From Limiplasma sp036645955 (lineage in GTDB: Bacteria > Bacillota > Clostridia > Christensenellales > Aristaeellaceae), in the NCBI GenBank assembly GCA_036645955.1, contig JAVXND010000005.1, positions 1-64,000 on the forward strand: a stretch of 64,000 nucleotides of DNA, given 5' to 3'. Positions 43,862 to 53,244 of this stretch are shown in pieces. Made by a program: the position numbers and the translations under genes. Position 1 is the first letter of the stretch. The number at the start of each line of letters is the position of its first letter. Below the pieces are notes generated by a model. That model worked only from the letters and a program-made list of their open reading frames with translations. It was not told where the DNA came from and did not search any database.

Positions 43862-45490
43862 ATGAAAAAATCGATCATCTCCCTGTTCTTGGTGTTGGCA
43901 ATGCTACTATGCAGCATTCCCGCCATGGCGGAACCCACCAACGAAAATGCATTGTCCGACCCTCGCGTCCGTCAGGCCATGGCCTACGCCATTGACATGC
44001 AAGCCATTATTGATGGCTTGATGGCAGGCAAAGCCACCGTCGCCAGCGTTATGGCGCCCGATGGTGCTTGGAAGCCCGAAGGTCTTAACAACTACGACTA
44101 CAATCCCGACAAGGCACGCGAGCTGCTCAAGGAAGCCAATTGGGATGCCAACCGTGTTTTGGATTGCGTCTACTATTATGGCGACCAAATGACCGTGGAT
44201 CTGCTTACCGCTGTACAGGCCTATTTTGCGGATGTGGGCATTCAAATGACCATGCGCAAGCTCGAAGGCGATTTGGCCAGCCAGCTGTGGGTTGCCCCTG
44301 AAGATTCCGTCAATGGCCCCTCTGCCGTTGAATGGGATTTGGCTTATGCCGCAGTTGCCGCATTGTCCATGGGCGACTATTACGATCGCTATCAGGGCGG
44401 CTATTCCTCCAACAGCCACACCCCCAAGGATGAGAAGCTGGATTCTCTGATTGCCGCAACCAACGCCACCTCCGATGTGGAAAAGCAAATGGCGGCTTAT
44501 CATGAGCTGGAGAAATACGAAAACGAAAACGAAATCAACCTGCCCCTGTATCATCAGCCCGTGTTCATCGTGCAGTCCGACCGTTTGGATCGCGGCACCG
44601 CCCCTTACGGAAACGATCAATACATGTATGACTGGGATCTCGTCAATTGGGACATCAAGCCCGATGCAGACGGCAAAAAGATTCTTCGCGCAAACGGCGG
44701 CCCCGCTGAATTCTTCGAAACGCCCTTCTTCAACCCCGGCTTCATCATGAGCCAAAAGCTCCTGTTTGATCGCCTGTTGGTTGCAGACGAAAACCTCTCC
44801 CCCAAAGCAGGCGCGCTTGCAAGCGAATATGCTTTGAGCGACGACGGCCTTTCCTTTACCGTAACCCTGCGTGACGGCATTAAGTGGCACGACGGCGAAG
44901 ACATTACCGTTGATGACATCATCGGCACTGTGGAGCTGGCCACCAAGGTCAACACCAACCCCGTTATCCTCACCACCTTCAAAGCCCTTGAAGGCTACGA
45001 TGCTTATGCAGACGGCACCGCCGAGCACATCAGCGGCATCACCGCTGACGGCAAAACCATTACCTTCAAGTTTGCCAAAATCAACCCCAACATTTTGCTT
45101 ACCTTCACCCAATTTGCTCCCCTGCCCATGAAGTATTTGAAGGATGTTGACCCCGCTTTGATCCAACAGTCCGATTTCTGGCAGAAGCCCGTTGGCTCTG
45201 GCGCTTATAAGCTCTCCGACGTTAAAATGGGCGAATACGCTGTGTTTGTACCGTTTGAAAGCTATTACGGCGGCGTTGGCAAAATCGAAGAAATCCGCCT
45301 CTACCCCAGCGGCGAGTCTGACCCCAACTTGGTAAAGAACGCGGCAGCAGGCGAGCTTGATTATGCGTATACCAAGTCCGTAGAAGACGTAATCGCTCTG
45401 GAAGCCATGGAAAACATGAAGGTCAACGCGGTTGACGTTCGCTATACCCGCTTGCTTTACATCAACAAATTCCCCCACGCGCAAAAGTAA
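43862..45490 (+). CDS. Circularly permuted ABC solute-binding protein (family 5, DppA/OppA type)
   Basis: 542 aa in one clean frame, AAAGGAGG upstream. Signal peptide 1-23 (cut near AMA-EP, no lipobox). Residues 28-268 are the canonical C-terminal part: LSDPRVRQAMAYAIDMQAIIDG (split 31-52), NYDYNPDKARELLKEA, ending near LYHQPVFIVQSDRL and DWDLVNWDIKP. Residues 270-537 are the canonical N-terminal part: KILRANGGPAEFF, LLFDRLLV, LRDGIKWHDGEDITVDD (337-353), GSGAYKLSD, ending RYTRLLYINKFP. Joining residue 538 back to 25 restores the normal hinge, so family order is rotated. It should still bind peptide or sugar acid for the permeases downstream. Confidence 0.88.
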   Translation: MKKSIISLFLVLAMLLCSIPAMAEPTNENALSDPRVRQAMAYAIDMQAIIDGLMAGKATVASVMAPDGAWKPEGLNNYDYNPDKARELLKEANWDANRVLDCVYYYGDQMTVDLLTAVQAYFADVGIQMTMRKLEGDLASQLWVAPEDSVNGPSAVEWDLAYAAVAALSMGDYYDRYQGGYSSNSHTPKDEKLDSLIAATNATSDVEKQMAAYHELEKYENENEINLPLYHQPVFIVQSDRLDRGTAPYGNDQYMYDWDLVNWDIKPDADGKKILRANGGPAEFFETPFFNPGFIMSQKLLFDRLLVADENLSPKAGALASEYALSDDGLSFTVTLRDGIKWHDGEDITVDDIIGTVELATKVNTNPVILTTFKALEGYDAYADGTAEHISGITADGKTITFKFAKINPNILLTFTQFAPLPMKYLKDVDPALIQQSDFWQKPVGSGAYKLSDVKMGEYAVFVPFESYYGGVGKIEEIRLYPSGESDPNLVKNAAAGELDYAYTKSVEDVIALEAMENMKVNAVDVRYTRLLYINKFPHAQK

Positions 45491-45581
45491 GCAACCGTCA
45501 CTTTATTGGGCTGTCGCAGTTGCGCTGTGACAGCCCTTTTCTCAAATCCACGCCGATTATTCGGCAAAAGGAGGCATGTGC

Positions 45582-46541
45582 ATGCTTTCATACACCATCA
45601 GAAAGCTATTGATGCTCATCCCCATGCTGCTCATCATCAGCTTTTTGATTTTTTTAGGAATGGATCTTATGCCTGGCGACGCGGTTTCCTACATGGTAAG
45701 CCCTGATCAGCTGGCCAACCTGAGCCCCGAGCGTTTGGCGGAAATGCGCGAGGCACTAGGCCTCAACGACCCCTTTATGGTGCGCTATGTAAACTGGCTC
45801 GGCGGCCTGTTGCATGGGGACTTCGGCTTTAGCCTCACAAGCGGCCGCCCCATCGCCGATATTTTAGCTGAAAAGCTCCCCGCAACCCTTGAATTAAGCA
45901 TTTATGCGTTGCTCATTTCCACCCTTTTGGGCACGGCACTGGGTATTATCAGCGCCATCAAGCGCGGCAGCGGCACCGATAATGCGCTGACCGTGATCGG
46001 CATGCTGGGCGTATCCATTCCCGAATTTTTCTTTGGCTTGGTACTGCTGCTGGTTTTTGCCATCAATCTGCAATGGCTGCCCATCGGCGGGCGAACCAGA
46101 CCCGAATACACAGCCTATTGGCAGCAATTCCGTCACGTCATTTTACCTGCGGCGGTGCTTGGCATTTCCATGACGGCGGGCGTAATGCGTTATTCCCGTT
46201 CCTCCATGCTGGATGCCATCAACAAGGATTTCATTAAAACCGCTCGCAGCAAGGGCTTGCCGCCTTGGCGTGTTTACCTGCTGCACGGCTTTCGCGTAGC
46301 GCTCACCCCCGTGGTGGTATTGATTGGCTTCCGTTTGCCCATGCTGATTGGCGGCTCGGTGGTTGTGGAGCAAATCTTCCAGTGGCCGGGCATTGGCGAT
46401 GCTTTTGTGACCGCCGTGCGCGGCAACAACTACCCATTGGTCATGATCATCGCGCTTCTGTCGGTTACAGTGGTTCTGCTGGCCTCGTTCCTTGTGGACA
46501 TTCTCACAGCAGTCATCGACCCGCGCGTGCGGCTTGAATAG
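45582..46541 (+). CDS. ABC transporter permease, DppB/OppB type
   Basis: A permease of about 319 aa with six TM helices; N-terminal MLSYTIRKLLMLIPMLLIIS and the coupling loop DFIKTARSKGLPPWRVYLLHGFR are family hallmarks. The ATG at 45582 lies 7 nt after AAAGGAGG; the ATG at 45576 is too close. Second gene of the Dpp-type operon. Confidence 0.94.
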   Translation: MLSYTIRKLLMLIPMLLIISFLIFLGMDLMPGDAVSYMVSPDQLANLSPERLAEMREALGLNDPFMVRYVNWLGGLLHGDFGFSLTSGRPIADILAEKLPATLELSIYALLISTLLGTALGIISAIKRGSGTDNALTVIGMLGVSIPEFFFGLVLLLVFAINLQWLPIGGRTRPEYTAYWQQFRHVILPAAVLGISMTAGVMRYSRSSMLDAINKDFIKTARSKGLPPWRVYLLHGFRVALTPVVVLIGFRLPMLIGGSVVVEQIFQWPGIGDAFVTAVRGNNYPLVMIIALLSVTVVLLASFLVDILTAVIDPRVRLE

Positions 46542-46556
46542 GAAGGAGAATCCTCT

Positions 46557-47489
46557 ATGGCACAGGCACTATCCAGACGGGCGCGCTCCCTCCGGCGCAA
46601 GATGGACAGCATTGCCGCGGCAGAACTAAAGCCGCGCCGCAAACCGCTCATCAAAAGCCGCATGCTGCGCAAAATGTTAGCCAACCGCCTATCCGTGGCA
46701 GGGTTGATTGTTTTTCTCATCATCCTTTTATCCTGCATTTTTGCCCCGCTTATCAGCCCCTACGATCCTGGCAAAATCAGCTTGAAGGAAACACTTCAGT
46801 CCCCATCCCTCCAGCATCTTTTTGGAACCGATAAGCTCGGCCGTGATATTTTCTCCCGCGTGCTCTTTGGCGGGCGCGTCTCCATTTTGGTGGGCTTAGG
46901 CTCAGCGCTTGGTGCCGCGTTTGTGGGGGTGGCGCTGGGCGCATACTGCGGCTACCGCGGCGGTTGGCTGGACAGCCTCATGCTTCGCGTAAGCGAGGTT
47001 TTCATGTCCTTCCCGCAAATGATATTGGTGCTCATGCTGGTATCCATGACAGGCCAAAGCTTGGCCAATCTGCTCATTATCTTCATCCTCACAGGCTGGG
47101 GCAGTATTTACCGCATGACGCGTGCCAAAATGCTTTCCATTCGCGAGGAGGAGTACGTTCAGGCGCTCAAATCCTTCGGCGTAAACCGCTTCAAAATTGT
47201 GTATAAGCACATGCTGCCCAACGCCATCGGCCCCATCTGCGTCAACATCACCCTATCAACCGCCATGTTTATTTTGCAGGAAACAGCATTGTCGTTTTTA
47301 GGGCTGGGCGTTCCCGTTCAAATTCCCACATGGGGCAACATTTTAAACGTCGCCAACGATTTTACAGTACTGCAATCCTACTGGTGGATTTGGCTGCCCG
47401 TAGGCGCGGTGATTTCCCTGTTTGTGCTGAGCGTCAACTTTATGGGCGACGGCCTGCGGGATTCTACCGATCCCACCCAATGCGGTTAA
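46557..47489 (+). CDS. ABC transporter permease, DppC/OppC type
   Basis: The 310-aa permease has the OppC-type N-terminal region (SPYDPGKISLKETLQSPS; HLFGTDKLGRDIFSRVLFGGR) and coupling loop EEYVQALKSFGVNRFKIVYKH. Pairs with the DppB-type permease. Confidence 0.95.
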   Translation: MAQALSRRARSLRRKMDSIAAAELKPRRKPLIKSRMLRKMLANRLSVAGLIVFLIILLSCIFAPLISPYDPGKISLKETLQSPSLQHLFGTDKLGRDIFSRVLFGGRVSILVGLGSALGAAFVGVALGAYCGYRGGWLDSLMLRVSEVFMSFPQMILVLMLVSMTGQSLANLLIIFILTGWGSIYRMTRAKMLSIREEEYVQALKSFGVNRFKIVYKHMLPNAIGPICVNITLSTAMFILQETALSFLGLGVPVQIPTWGNILNVANDFTVLQSYWWIWLPVGAVISLFVLSVNFMGDGLRDSTDPTQCG

Positions 47490-47508
47490 GGAAGGAGTGG
47501 AAAAAACG

Positions 47509-48516
47509 ATGGAAAATCAAGAGGTTATTCGCGTAAGCGATCTATCCGTCAGCTTTTACACCAACAACCGCCGCAACAATGCCGTTCGTGACGTAAACCT
47601 GTCAATCAAAAGCGGCAAAACGCTATGCATTGTAGGTGAATCAGGCTGCGGTAAATCCGTGTCCGCATCCGCCATTATGCAATTATTGCCGGAGCTTGGC
47701 CGCATTGAAGCAGGAGAGGTTGTTTATCACACCGAACAAGGGGACGTGCATATTGAGCAAATGCTGCCCGATAGCAAAGAAATGCGCAGTCTTCGCGGCA
47801 AGGACATTGCCATGATCTTTCAAGATCCCATGACGGCGCTCAACCCTGTGTACTCCGTTGGTTTCCAAATCATGGAGAACCTGACCACGCATATGCACAT
47901 GAACAGAAAGCAGGCGCGTGAACGCGCCATAGAGCTGCTGCAAAGCATGGGCATTCCCTCGCCAGAGCAACGCATCGACGAGTTTCCCCATCAGTTTTCC
48001 GGCGGCATGCGGCAACGCGCCATGATCGCCATGGCCATGGCCTGCAATCCCAAGCTGTTGATTGCCGACGAGCCTACCACCGCCTTAGACGTAACGGTGC
48101 AGGCGCAAATTTTTGAGCTTATGGCAAAGCTCAAAAGTGAATACGGCACAGCCATCATGCTCATAACGCACGACATGGGCGTGGTAACAGAGCTGGCAGA
48201 CGATGTAAGCGTTATGTACATGGGCGACATTGTCGAATCCGGCACCGTGGACGAGGTGCTCCGCACACCCAAGCACCCTTACACACAGGCGTTGCTCCAT
48301 TCCATTCCCGTGTTAGGGCGCGGCAAGGCGCAGGAGCTTGAACCCATACGCGGCTCCACACCAGACCCTTACGACCGCCCCAAGGGCTGTCAGTTTGCGC
48401 CGCGCTGTGACTTTTGCACGGAGCGTTGCTTAACGGAAATGCCCGCAAAGTCTTACGAAGCCGCAGGCCACATGGTGCGCTGTTTCGCTTGCAAGGAGGG
48501 AACCGCGAATGTCTGA
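47509..48516 (+). CDS. ABC transporter ATPase, DppD/OppD type
   Basis: About 335 aa. Walker A GESGCGKS, Q-loop in FQDPMTALNP, signature FSGGMRQR, Walker B LLIADEPT, H-loop ITHD, and the C-terminal oligopeptide-ABC domain with its Cys cluster (CQFAPRCDFCTERC), a possible Fe-S site. The ATG at 47509 follows AAGGAAGGAG; a GTG at 47497 overlaps that site. Confidence 0.95.
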   Translation: MENQEVIRVSDLSVSFYTNNRRNNAVRDVNLSIKSGKTLCIVGESGCGKSVSASAIMQLLPELGRIEAGEVVYHTEQGDVHIEQMLPDSKEMRSLRGKDIAMIFQDPMTALNPVYSVGFQIMENLTTHMHMNRKQARERAIELLQSMGIPSPEQRIDEFPHQFSGGMRQRAMIAMAMACNPKLLIADEPTTALDVTVQAQIFELMAKLKSEYGTAIMLITHDMGVVTELADDVSVMYMGDIVESGTVDEVLRTPKHPYTQALLHSIPVLGRGKAQELEPIRGSTPDPYDRPKGCQFAPRCDFCTERCLTEMPAKSYEAAGHMVRCFACKEGTANV

Positions 48517-49528
48517 GGAAAGAAAACCGCTTTTAAAGCTCAGAAACGTCAAAACCTATTTCCCCATCCGCAAGGGCGTTATGAGAAACGTCGTTGGTTA
48601 TGTCAAAGCTGTTGATGGCATTGATCTGGACATTTACCGCGGTGAAACCATCGGCTTGGTGGGCGAAAGCGGCTGTGGCAAAACAACGCTGGGCAAATCC
48701 ATTCTACAGCTCATCAAAGCCACAGACGGTGAAATGCTCTATGATTTTGACGGTGATTACAAGGATTTGCGCAAGCTGCCCGAAAACGAAATGGACGCGG
48801 CACGCAAACGCATGCAGATTGTGTTTCAAGATCCCTACTCTACGCTCAACCCCTCTTTCACCATTTACGGCTCGCTCAAAGACCCCATTCGCCGCTTTGG
48901 TGCAAAAAACAAGCAGGAATGCCGCAAAATCATTGGGGATTTATTGGAAGCCGTCAACATGCGCAAGGAGTACATGGATCGCTATCCGCATGAGTTTTCC
49001 GGCGGTCAGCGCCAGCGCATCGGCATTGCACGCGCCCTTTCGGTGGAGCCTGAGCTGATTATTTTGGATGAGGCCGTTTCCGCGCTGGACGTATCCATAC
49101 AGGCGCAGGTGCTCAAGCTGCTTCAAAAGCTCAAGAAGGAGCGCAACCTTACCTATCTGTTCATCACCCATGATTTGAGCGTTGTGGAGTACATTTCCGA
49201 CCGTATTGCGGTCATGTACCTCGGCCGCATCGTAGAGCTTGCGGACGCGGAGGCGCTTTACGAAAAAGCATGCCACCCCTACACCAAAGCGTTGCTCTCC
49301 GCCATTCCCGTGGCGGATCTGGATCACAAATCCAAACGCATTGTGCTGGAGGGTGATGTGCCAAGCCCCGCCAACCCGCCCAAGGGCTGCCCCTTTCATC
49401 CCCGTTGCCGCGAATGTACGGATCGCTGTAAAACTGAGGTTCCCACACTCCAAAAATATACCATTGATGGCAAGGAGCATTTTGTAGCCTGCCATCTCAT
49501 GACAGAAAGGGATCACAATAATGGCTAA
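48509..49528 (+). CDS. ABC transporter ATPase, DppF/OppF type
   Basis: 339 aa with Walker A GESGCGKTT, FQDPYSTLNPSF, FSGGQRQR, Walker B LIILDEAVSALD and a C-terminal Cys cluster (CPFHPRCRECTDRC). Overlaps dppD-like by 8 bp and the aldolase by 8 bp, so it is translationally coupled to both. Confidence 0.95.
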   Translation: MSEERKPLLKLRNVKTYFPIRKGVMRNVVGYVKAVDGIDLDIYRGETIGLVGESGCGKTTLGKSILQLIKATDGEMLYDFDGDYKDLRKLPENEMDAARKRMQIVFQDPYSTLNPSFTIYGSLKDPIRRFGAKNKQECRKIIGDLLEAVNMRKEYMDRYPHEFSGGQRQRIGIARALSVEPELIILDEAVSALDVSIQAQVLKLLQKLKKERNLTYLFITHDLSVVEYISDRIAVMYLGRIVELADAEALYEKACHPYTKALLSAIPVADLDHKSKRIVLEGDVPSPANPPKGCPFHPRCRECTDRCKTEVPTLQKYTIDGKEHFVACHLMTERDHNNG

Positions 49529-50444
49529 CTTTGCTTTAAAGGATATCCGCGGTGTTATTCCCGCAATGCTCACCCCCTTTGCACCCGATGAGGGGATGGA
49601 TCTCAACCGCGTGCGCGCGCTCACCAAGCATCTGTGCCAAAAGCCCATTGGCGGCCTCTACCTCACAGGCTCCACAGGCGAAGGCTTTATGATGACGGTG
49701 GAGGAGCGCAAGGCCGTGGTGGAAGCCGTGATTGACGAAGCCCATGGCAAAACGCCCATCATTGTGCATGTAGGTGCCATCAGCACCATGCACAGCGCAG
49801 AGCTTGCACGCCATGCCGCCCAATGCGGCGCAGATGCCATTTCCTCCGTCCCCCCCATCTATTGGAAATTTTCCGATGATAGCATCGCGGGCTACTATAC
49901 CGATCTTGTACAGGCGGCGGGTCTTCCCATGATCGTGTACAACATCGCCTTAGCGGGCTTGGTCAGCTTTGACATGGTCAAACGGCTGGGCGGTATCGAC
50001 GGCGTACAAGGCATTAAGTACACCAGCTCCACCCATTACGATCTTTTCCGCATCAAAGAAGCGCTGGGCAACGATTTCATGGTGTACTCTGGTTCAGATG
50101 AAATGGCCATCAGCGGCTTGGCCTTTGGCTCAGACGGCATCATCGGTTCCACCTATAACTGCATTGCCGATCTGTTTATTGCCATCAACCAAAGCATGGC
50201 AGCAGGGGATGTAAAGCAAGCGAGCGCCTTACAGCACACCGCAAACGAAATTATTTTCACCTTCCTCAAGTATGACCTTTTGCCCAGCTTAAAGCTTGCG
50301 CTAAAGTGGGAGGGCGTGGATGTGGGCATTTGCCGCAAGCCCTTCACGCGCTACAGCGCAGAGCAGGAGGCAGCCATCAAGGCCGACTTCAAAGCTTTGC
50401 AAGCAAAGCTGCACACCGACATAGACTTCCTCAAAGCTCTCTAA
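49521..50444 (+). CDS. N-acetylneuraminate lyase-like aldolase (NanA/DapA superfamily)
   Basis: A 307-aa class I aldolase close to NanA in motif spacing: GSTGE (50-54), HVGAIST, YNI with Tyr140, Schiff-base Lys166 (GIKYTSS), GSTYN (209-213) and CRKPF near residue 273. GSTYN and CRKPF are shared with E. coli NanA rather than DapA. Likely cleaves sialic acid or a related 2-keto-3-deoxy sugar acid to pyruvate. In-operon with a transporter, FAD protein and Gfo/Idh/MocA oxidoreductase. Confidence 0.9.
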   Translation: MANFALKDIRGVIPAMLTPFAPDEGMDLNRVRALTKHLCQKPIGGLYLTGSTGEGFMMTVEERKAVVEAVIDEAHGKTPIIVHVGAISTMHSAELARHAAQCGADAISSVPPIYWKFSDDSIAGYYTDLVQAAGLPMIVYNIALAGLVSFDMVKRLGGIDGVQGIKYTSSTHYDLFRIKEALGNDFMVYSGSDEMAISGLAFGSDGIIGSTYNCIADLFIAINQSMAAGDVKQASALQHTANEIIFTFLKYDLLPSLKLALKWEGVDVGICRKPFTRYSAEQEAAIKADFKALQAKLHTDIDFLKAL

Positions 50445-50487
50445 GCCCTCTAATCCCATTTTTTCAGCCAAAAGGATGGTACCTTTC

Positions 50488-52152
50488 ATGAAATACGCCG
50501 ATATCCTCATCATAGGCGGCGGTTTGGCGGCGCTCAAAAGTGCCGCCATTTCTGCCCCATCAGGACTTTCCGTCTGCATTGCCGTTAAGGACAAGCTCTG
50601 TTCAGGCGCAAGCTTTTACCCCATGATGGACATGGTCGCCTGCCAAACCTCCACAGGCCTGCCCGAGGAGGACGAGCGTTATTTGCAAGAAATTCTGGAT
50701 TGCTCCTTAGGCATGGCAAGCGAGGAGATGAATCGCCTCTACATTCGCGATATACGCGAACGCGTGCTTGAATTTCCCGAAATAGGGGTGGAGGATTATA
50801 CCCGTTCCGACCCCAAAATTGCCTGCTTTGCCAAAACCGCCCGCCCCACCTATTGTTGGCGTGATTGGCCAAAAATCAGAGCAAAAGCCAACGCCCTGCT
50901 TGCGGCGCGTGAAAATGTTACCTTGCTTGAAAAAACCAGCGTGGTCGCCCTTGCGCAAAAAGACGGCCGCATTGCTGGTGCACTGCTGATGGATGAAAAC
51001 GGCAAGGTGTTTCCATTGCTCTGCAAAGCCGTTATTCTGTGTACAGGCGGCATGGGAGACCTTTATCTGCATAACTTGAACACCCCCGATGTATCCGGCG
51101 ACGGGCAGGTTCTGGCGCTAAGCCTTGGTGCGCCGCTGATCAACCTCGAATTTTTGCAGTTCATTCCCGGCTTTATCAGCCCCGCCTACAAAACCGTCTT
51201 TCGCGAACCTGCCCTGCGTTTTTCCGATGGGCTTCAAACCCGCGACGGGCGCGACCTGTTGGCCAAATATCTGCCCAATCCGGAGGATCGTAAGGAATGC
51301 TTGCGCCTGCGCGCCTGCCACGGCCCTTTTACAAGCCGCACGCTTGCACGCTGGTTTGACATTGCCATGATGGAGGAAATTCTAAAGGATTCAGGCCCCG
51401 TAAAGGGTTTCCCCATTCATTACCGCGAGGAAATCCTCACCGAAAACCACACCTTCATCCGCTCCTATGTGGCTTGGCTAAAAGACGTAAAGCATGTGGA
51501 CATCGTCCATGATGTGATTTATCACGCGCCGTTTTACCATGCCGCCAATGGCGGTATCAAAATTGACACGCATTGCGAAACGGCCATCAAGGGTTTGTTT
51601 GCGGCAGGCGAGGTTTCAGGGGGCATTCACGGGGCGGACAGGCAGGGCGGGCATTCCACGGGCAGCTGTTTGGTTTTCGGCGCCATTGCAGGACAAAATG
51701 CCGTTGCGCATGCCAAAAGCGCGGAGGCCTTGCCCCTTTCGCCCCAGGATTGGCTGGAGGCGTGGCAAGCCGTGTACGGCAAGCGCGGCCAAAGCAAGCT
51801 AAGCCCCCAAGACGTTTTGCCCGCTGTGAGGGAGCTCATGTACCGAAACGGTGCCATTATCCGCGAAGAAAGCGCACTGCATACCGCCCTTGCCCAATTG
51901 CAAAGCCTTGAAGCGCAATTCAGCGCCGCCCCCTTTGTAAAGGCAGGCGGCCCCGAAGCCGCACAAGCCATCAAAGCCGCTCACTTCCTGCGCTTGGGTC
52001 AAGCCCTGCTGCTCGCCATGGACGCACGCAAGGAAAGCCGAGGCTCACACTACCGAAGCGATTATCCGCATATGCGGGAGGAATTCAATCACCGTCAAGA
52101 GCTGCTCCTTTTCCAAGGAAAGCTCTGCGTAAGACAGGAGGAAGCCCGTTGA
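50488..52152 (+). CDS. FAD-dependent oxidoreductase (fumarate reductase/SdhA-like)
   Basis: About 554 aa. N-terminal FAD fold IIGGGLAALKSAAISA, AVILCTGGMGDLYL, VSGDGQVLALSLGAPLINLEFLQ and the C-terminal GLFAAGEVSGGIHGADRQGG, as in the FrdA/SdhA/NadB group. No covalent-FAD His motif is obvious. The operon suggests oxidation or isomerisation of a sugar-acid intermediate; substrate unknown. The ATG at 50488 is preferred to 50476, which overlaps the AAAAGGATGG site. Confidence 0.85.
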   Translation: MKYADILIIGGGLAALKSAAISAPSGLSVCIAVKDKLCSGASFYPMMDMVACQTSTGLPEEDERYLQEILDCSLGMASEEMNRLYIRDIRERVLEFPEIGVEDYTRSDPKIACFAKTARPTYCWRDWPKIRAKANALLAARENVTLLEKTSVVALAQKDGRIAGALLMDENGKVFPLLCKAVILCTGGMGDLYLHNLNTPDVSGDGQVLALSLGAPLINLEFLQFIPGFISPAYKTVFREPALRFSDGLQTRDGRDLLAKYLPNPEDRKECLRLRACHGPFTSRTLARWFDIAMMEEILKDSGPVKGFPIHYREEILTENHTFIRSYVAWLKDVKHVDIVHDVIYHAPFYHAANGGIKIDTHCETAIKGLFAAGEVSGGIHGADRQGGHSTGSCLVFGAIAGQNAVAHAKSAEALPLSPQDWLEAWQAVYGKRGQSKLSPQDVLPAVRELMYRNGAIIREESALHTALAQLQSLEAQFSAAPFVKAGGPEAAQAIKAAHFLRLGQALLLAMDARKESRGSHYRSDYPHMREEFNHRQELLLFQGKLCVRQEEAR

Positions 52153-53132
52153 AAATAGCCATTGTGGGTACAGGGCTGATTGCCCATACAAACACAGAAG
52201 CCTTGCTTGGCACAGGTCGTTGCCAAATTGCCGCGCTATGCAACCGCACCCGTGAAAAAGCAGAAGCTTTTGCGCAGGAATACGCCCTTTCCGTACCCGT
52301 TTTTACCGATTGTGATCAAATGCTTGCCTACGGACAGTTTGACGCGGTACTGCTCAACACCCCGCACGCGGCGCATAAAGCGCAGGTCATTGCCTGCGCA
52401 AAGGCGGGCAAGCACATCTTGGTGGAAAAGCCGCTGGGCATAAGCTACCGCGAATGTGCAGAAATGCTTGATGCGGTACAAAAGGCAGGCGTGAACGCCG
52501 CAGTCTGCCACACACAGCGCTACCTCGGCATCATCCGCGCCATGAAGGCTTACGTACATAGCGCGGAAGGCGCGTGGCTCGGCAAGCTCCGCCATGCAGA
52601 GGATGGTATCAACTTTGCTTATTTTCACGACAGGCGGCCTCCATGGTTTTTCGATCCCGCGCAGGCAGGCGGCGGGATGCTGCTCACGCACGGCGCACAC
52701 CAAATAGACCGTTTGCATTGGTTGCTGGATGTATCCCAAAGCACCGTTCTTGCGGCGAATATAGAAGAATTGCCTGCCTACGCAGGCATTGACAGCGGCT
52801 ACCAGTGGATGGGCATGGCTGGCGATGTAAGCTACACCGTCAGCTGTTCCGGTTATCCCTCGCCGCACAGTTCTTTTGTCAAAATGGATTTTGAAAACGG
52901 CTGCCTTCGCGCAGAGCTTTTTGACAACGGCCTTACAAAAGCAGGGCTGTACGCAGGCGACGAAAACGGATACCGCCCCCTGCCTGTTTCCTTTGCACAG
53001 GCGGATAGCTACCTGCGGCAAATGGATGACCTGTTGGATTGCTTGCAGGGGAAGCCCTCGGGCGCGCCGACCCTTCGCTACGCGGCGGCGCTTGTGCATG
53101 TGCTGGATCAGGTGAAGGCGCTGAGCCGTTAA
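52149..53132 (+). CDS. Gfo/Idh/MocA-family oxidoreductase
   Basis: 327 aa. NAD(P) fold KIAIVGTGLIAHTNTEALL, EKPLGIS with the conserved Lys of the EKP motif, and a C-terminal GGGMLLTHGAHQIDRLHWLL with a His used in catalysis by the family. TTG start, AGGAGG upstream, 4-bp overlap (TTGA) with the FAD gene. Members act on sugars and sugar acids; NanOx/YjhC, which converts 2,7-anhydro-sialic acid, is of this family, so a sialate-derivative role is possible. Confidence 0.9.
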   Translation: MKIAIVGTGLIAHTNTEALLGTGRCQIAALCNRTREKAEAFAQEYALSVPVFTDCDQMLAYGQFDAVLLNTPHAAHKAQVIACAKAGKHILVEKPLGISYRECAEMLDAVQKAGVNAAVCHTQRYLGIIRAMKAYVHSAEGAWLGKLRHAEDGINFAYFHDRRPPWFFDPAQAGGGMLLTHGAHQIDRLHWLLDVSQSTVLAANIEELPAYAGIDSGYQWMGMAGDVSYTVSCSGYPSPHSSFVKMDFENGCLRAELFDNGLTKAGLYAGDENGYRPLPVSFAQADSYLRQMDDLLDCLQGKPSGAPTLRYAAALVHVLDQVKALSR

Positions 53133-53179
53133 TCCTGTATGCATCCTGCGAAACCCGTTCATTTTCGCCTTTCATGCCA

Positions 53180-53208
53180 TTGCAAATGCATTCAAAAAAG
53201 CATATACT
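53180..53208 (+). promoter_or_regulatory. Sigma-A promoter of the MATE gene
   Basis: TTGCAA, 17 nt, TATACT; 36 nt before the ATG. Confidence 0.7.
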
Positions 53209-53244
53209 TCACCATGTAACTCAAAAGAACAGGAAGGTATATTG

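Noticed and set aside
43907..45484. A 525-codon open frame antisense to the permuted binding protein.
   Set aside because: Its protein is rich in Gly, Val and Ile with no domain, and it mirrors the codon bias of the sense gene, which has a signal peptide, ribosome site and family motifs.
43862..45490. Frameshift or two fused partial pseudogenes as explanation for the swapped binding-protein order.
   Set aside because: The frame is uninterrupted, each half is complete, the halves add up to one full family member without duplication, and the signal peptide and ribosome site are intact. Mis-assembly cannot be excluded from sequence alone and is listed as a test.
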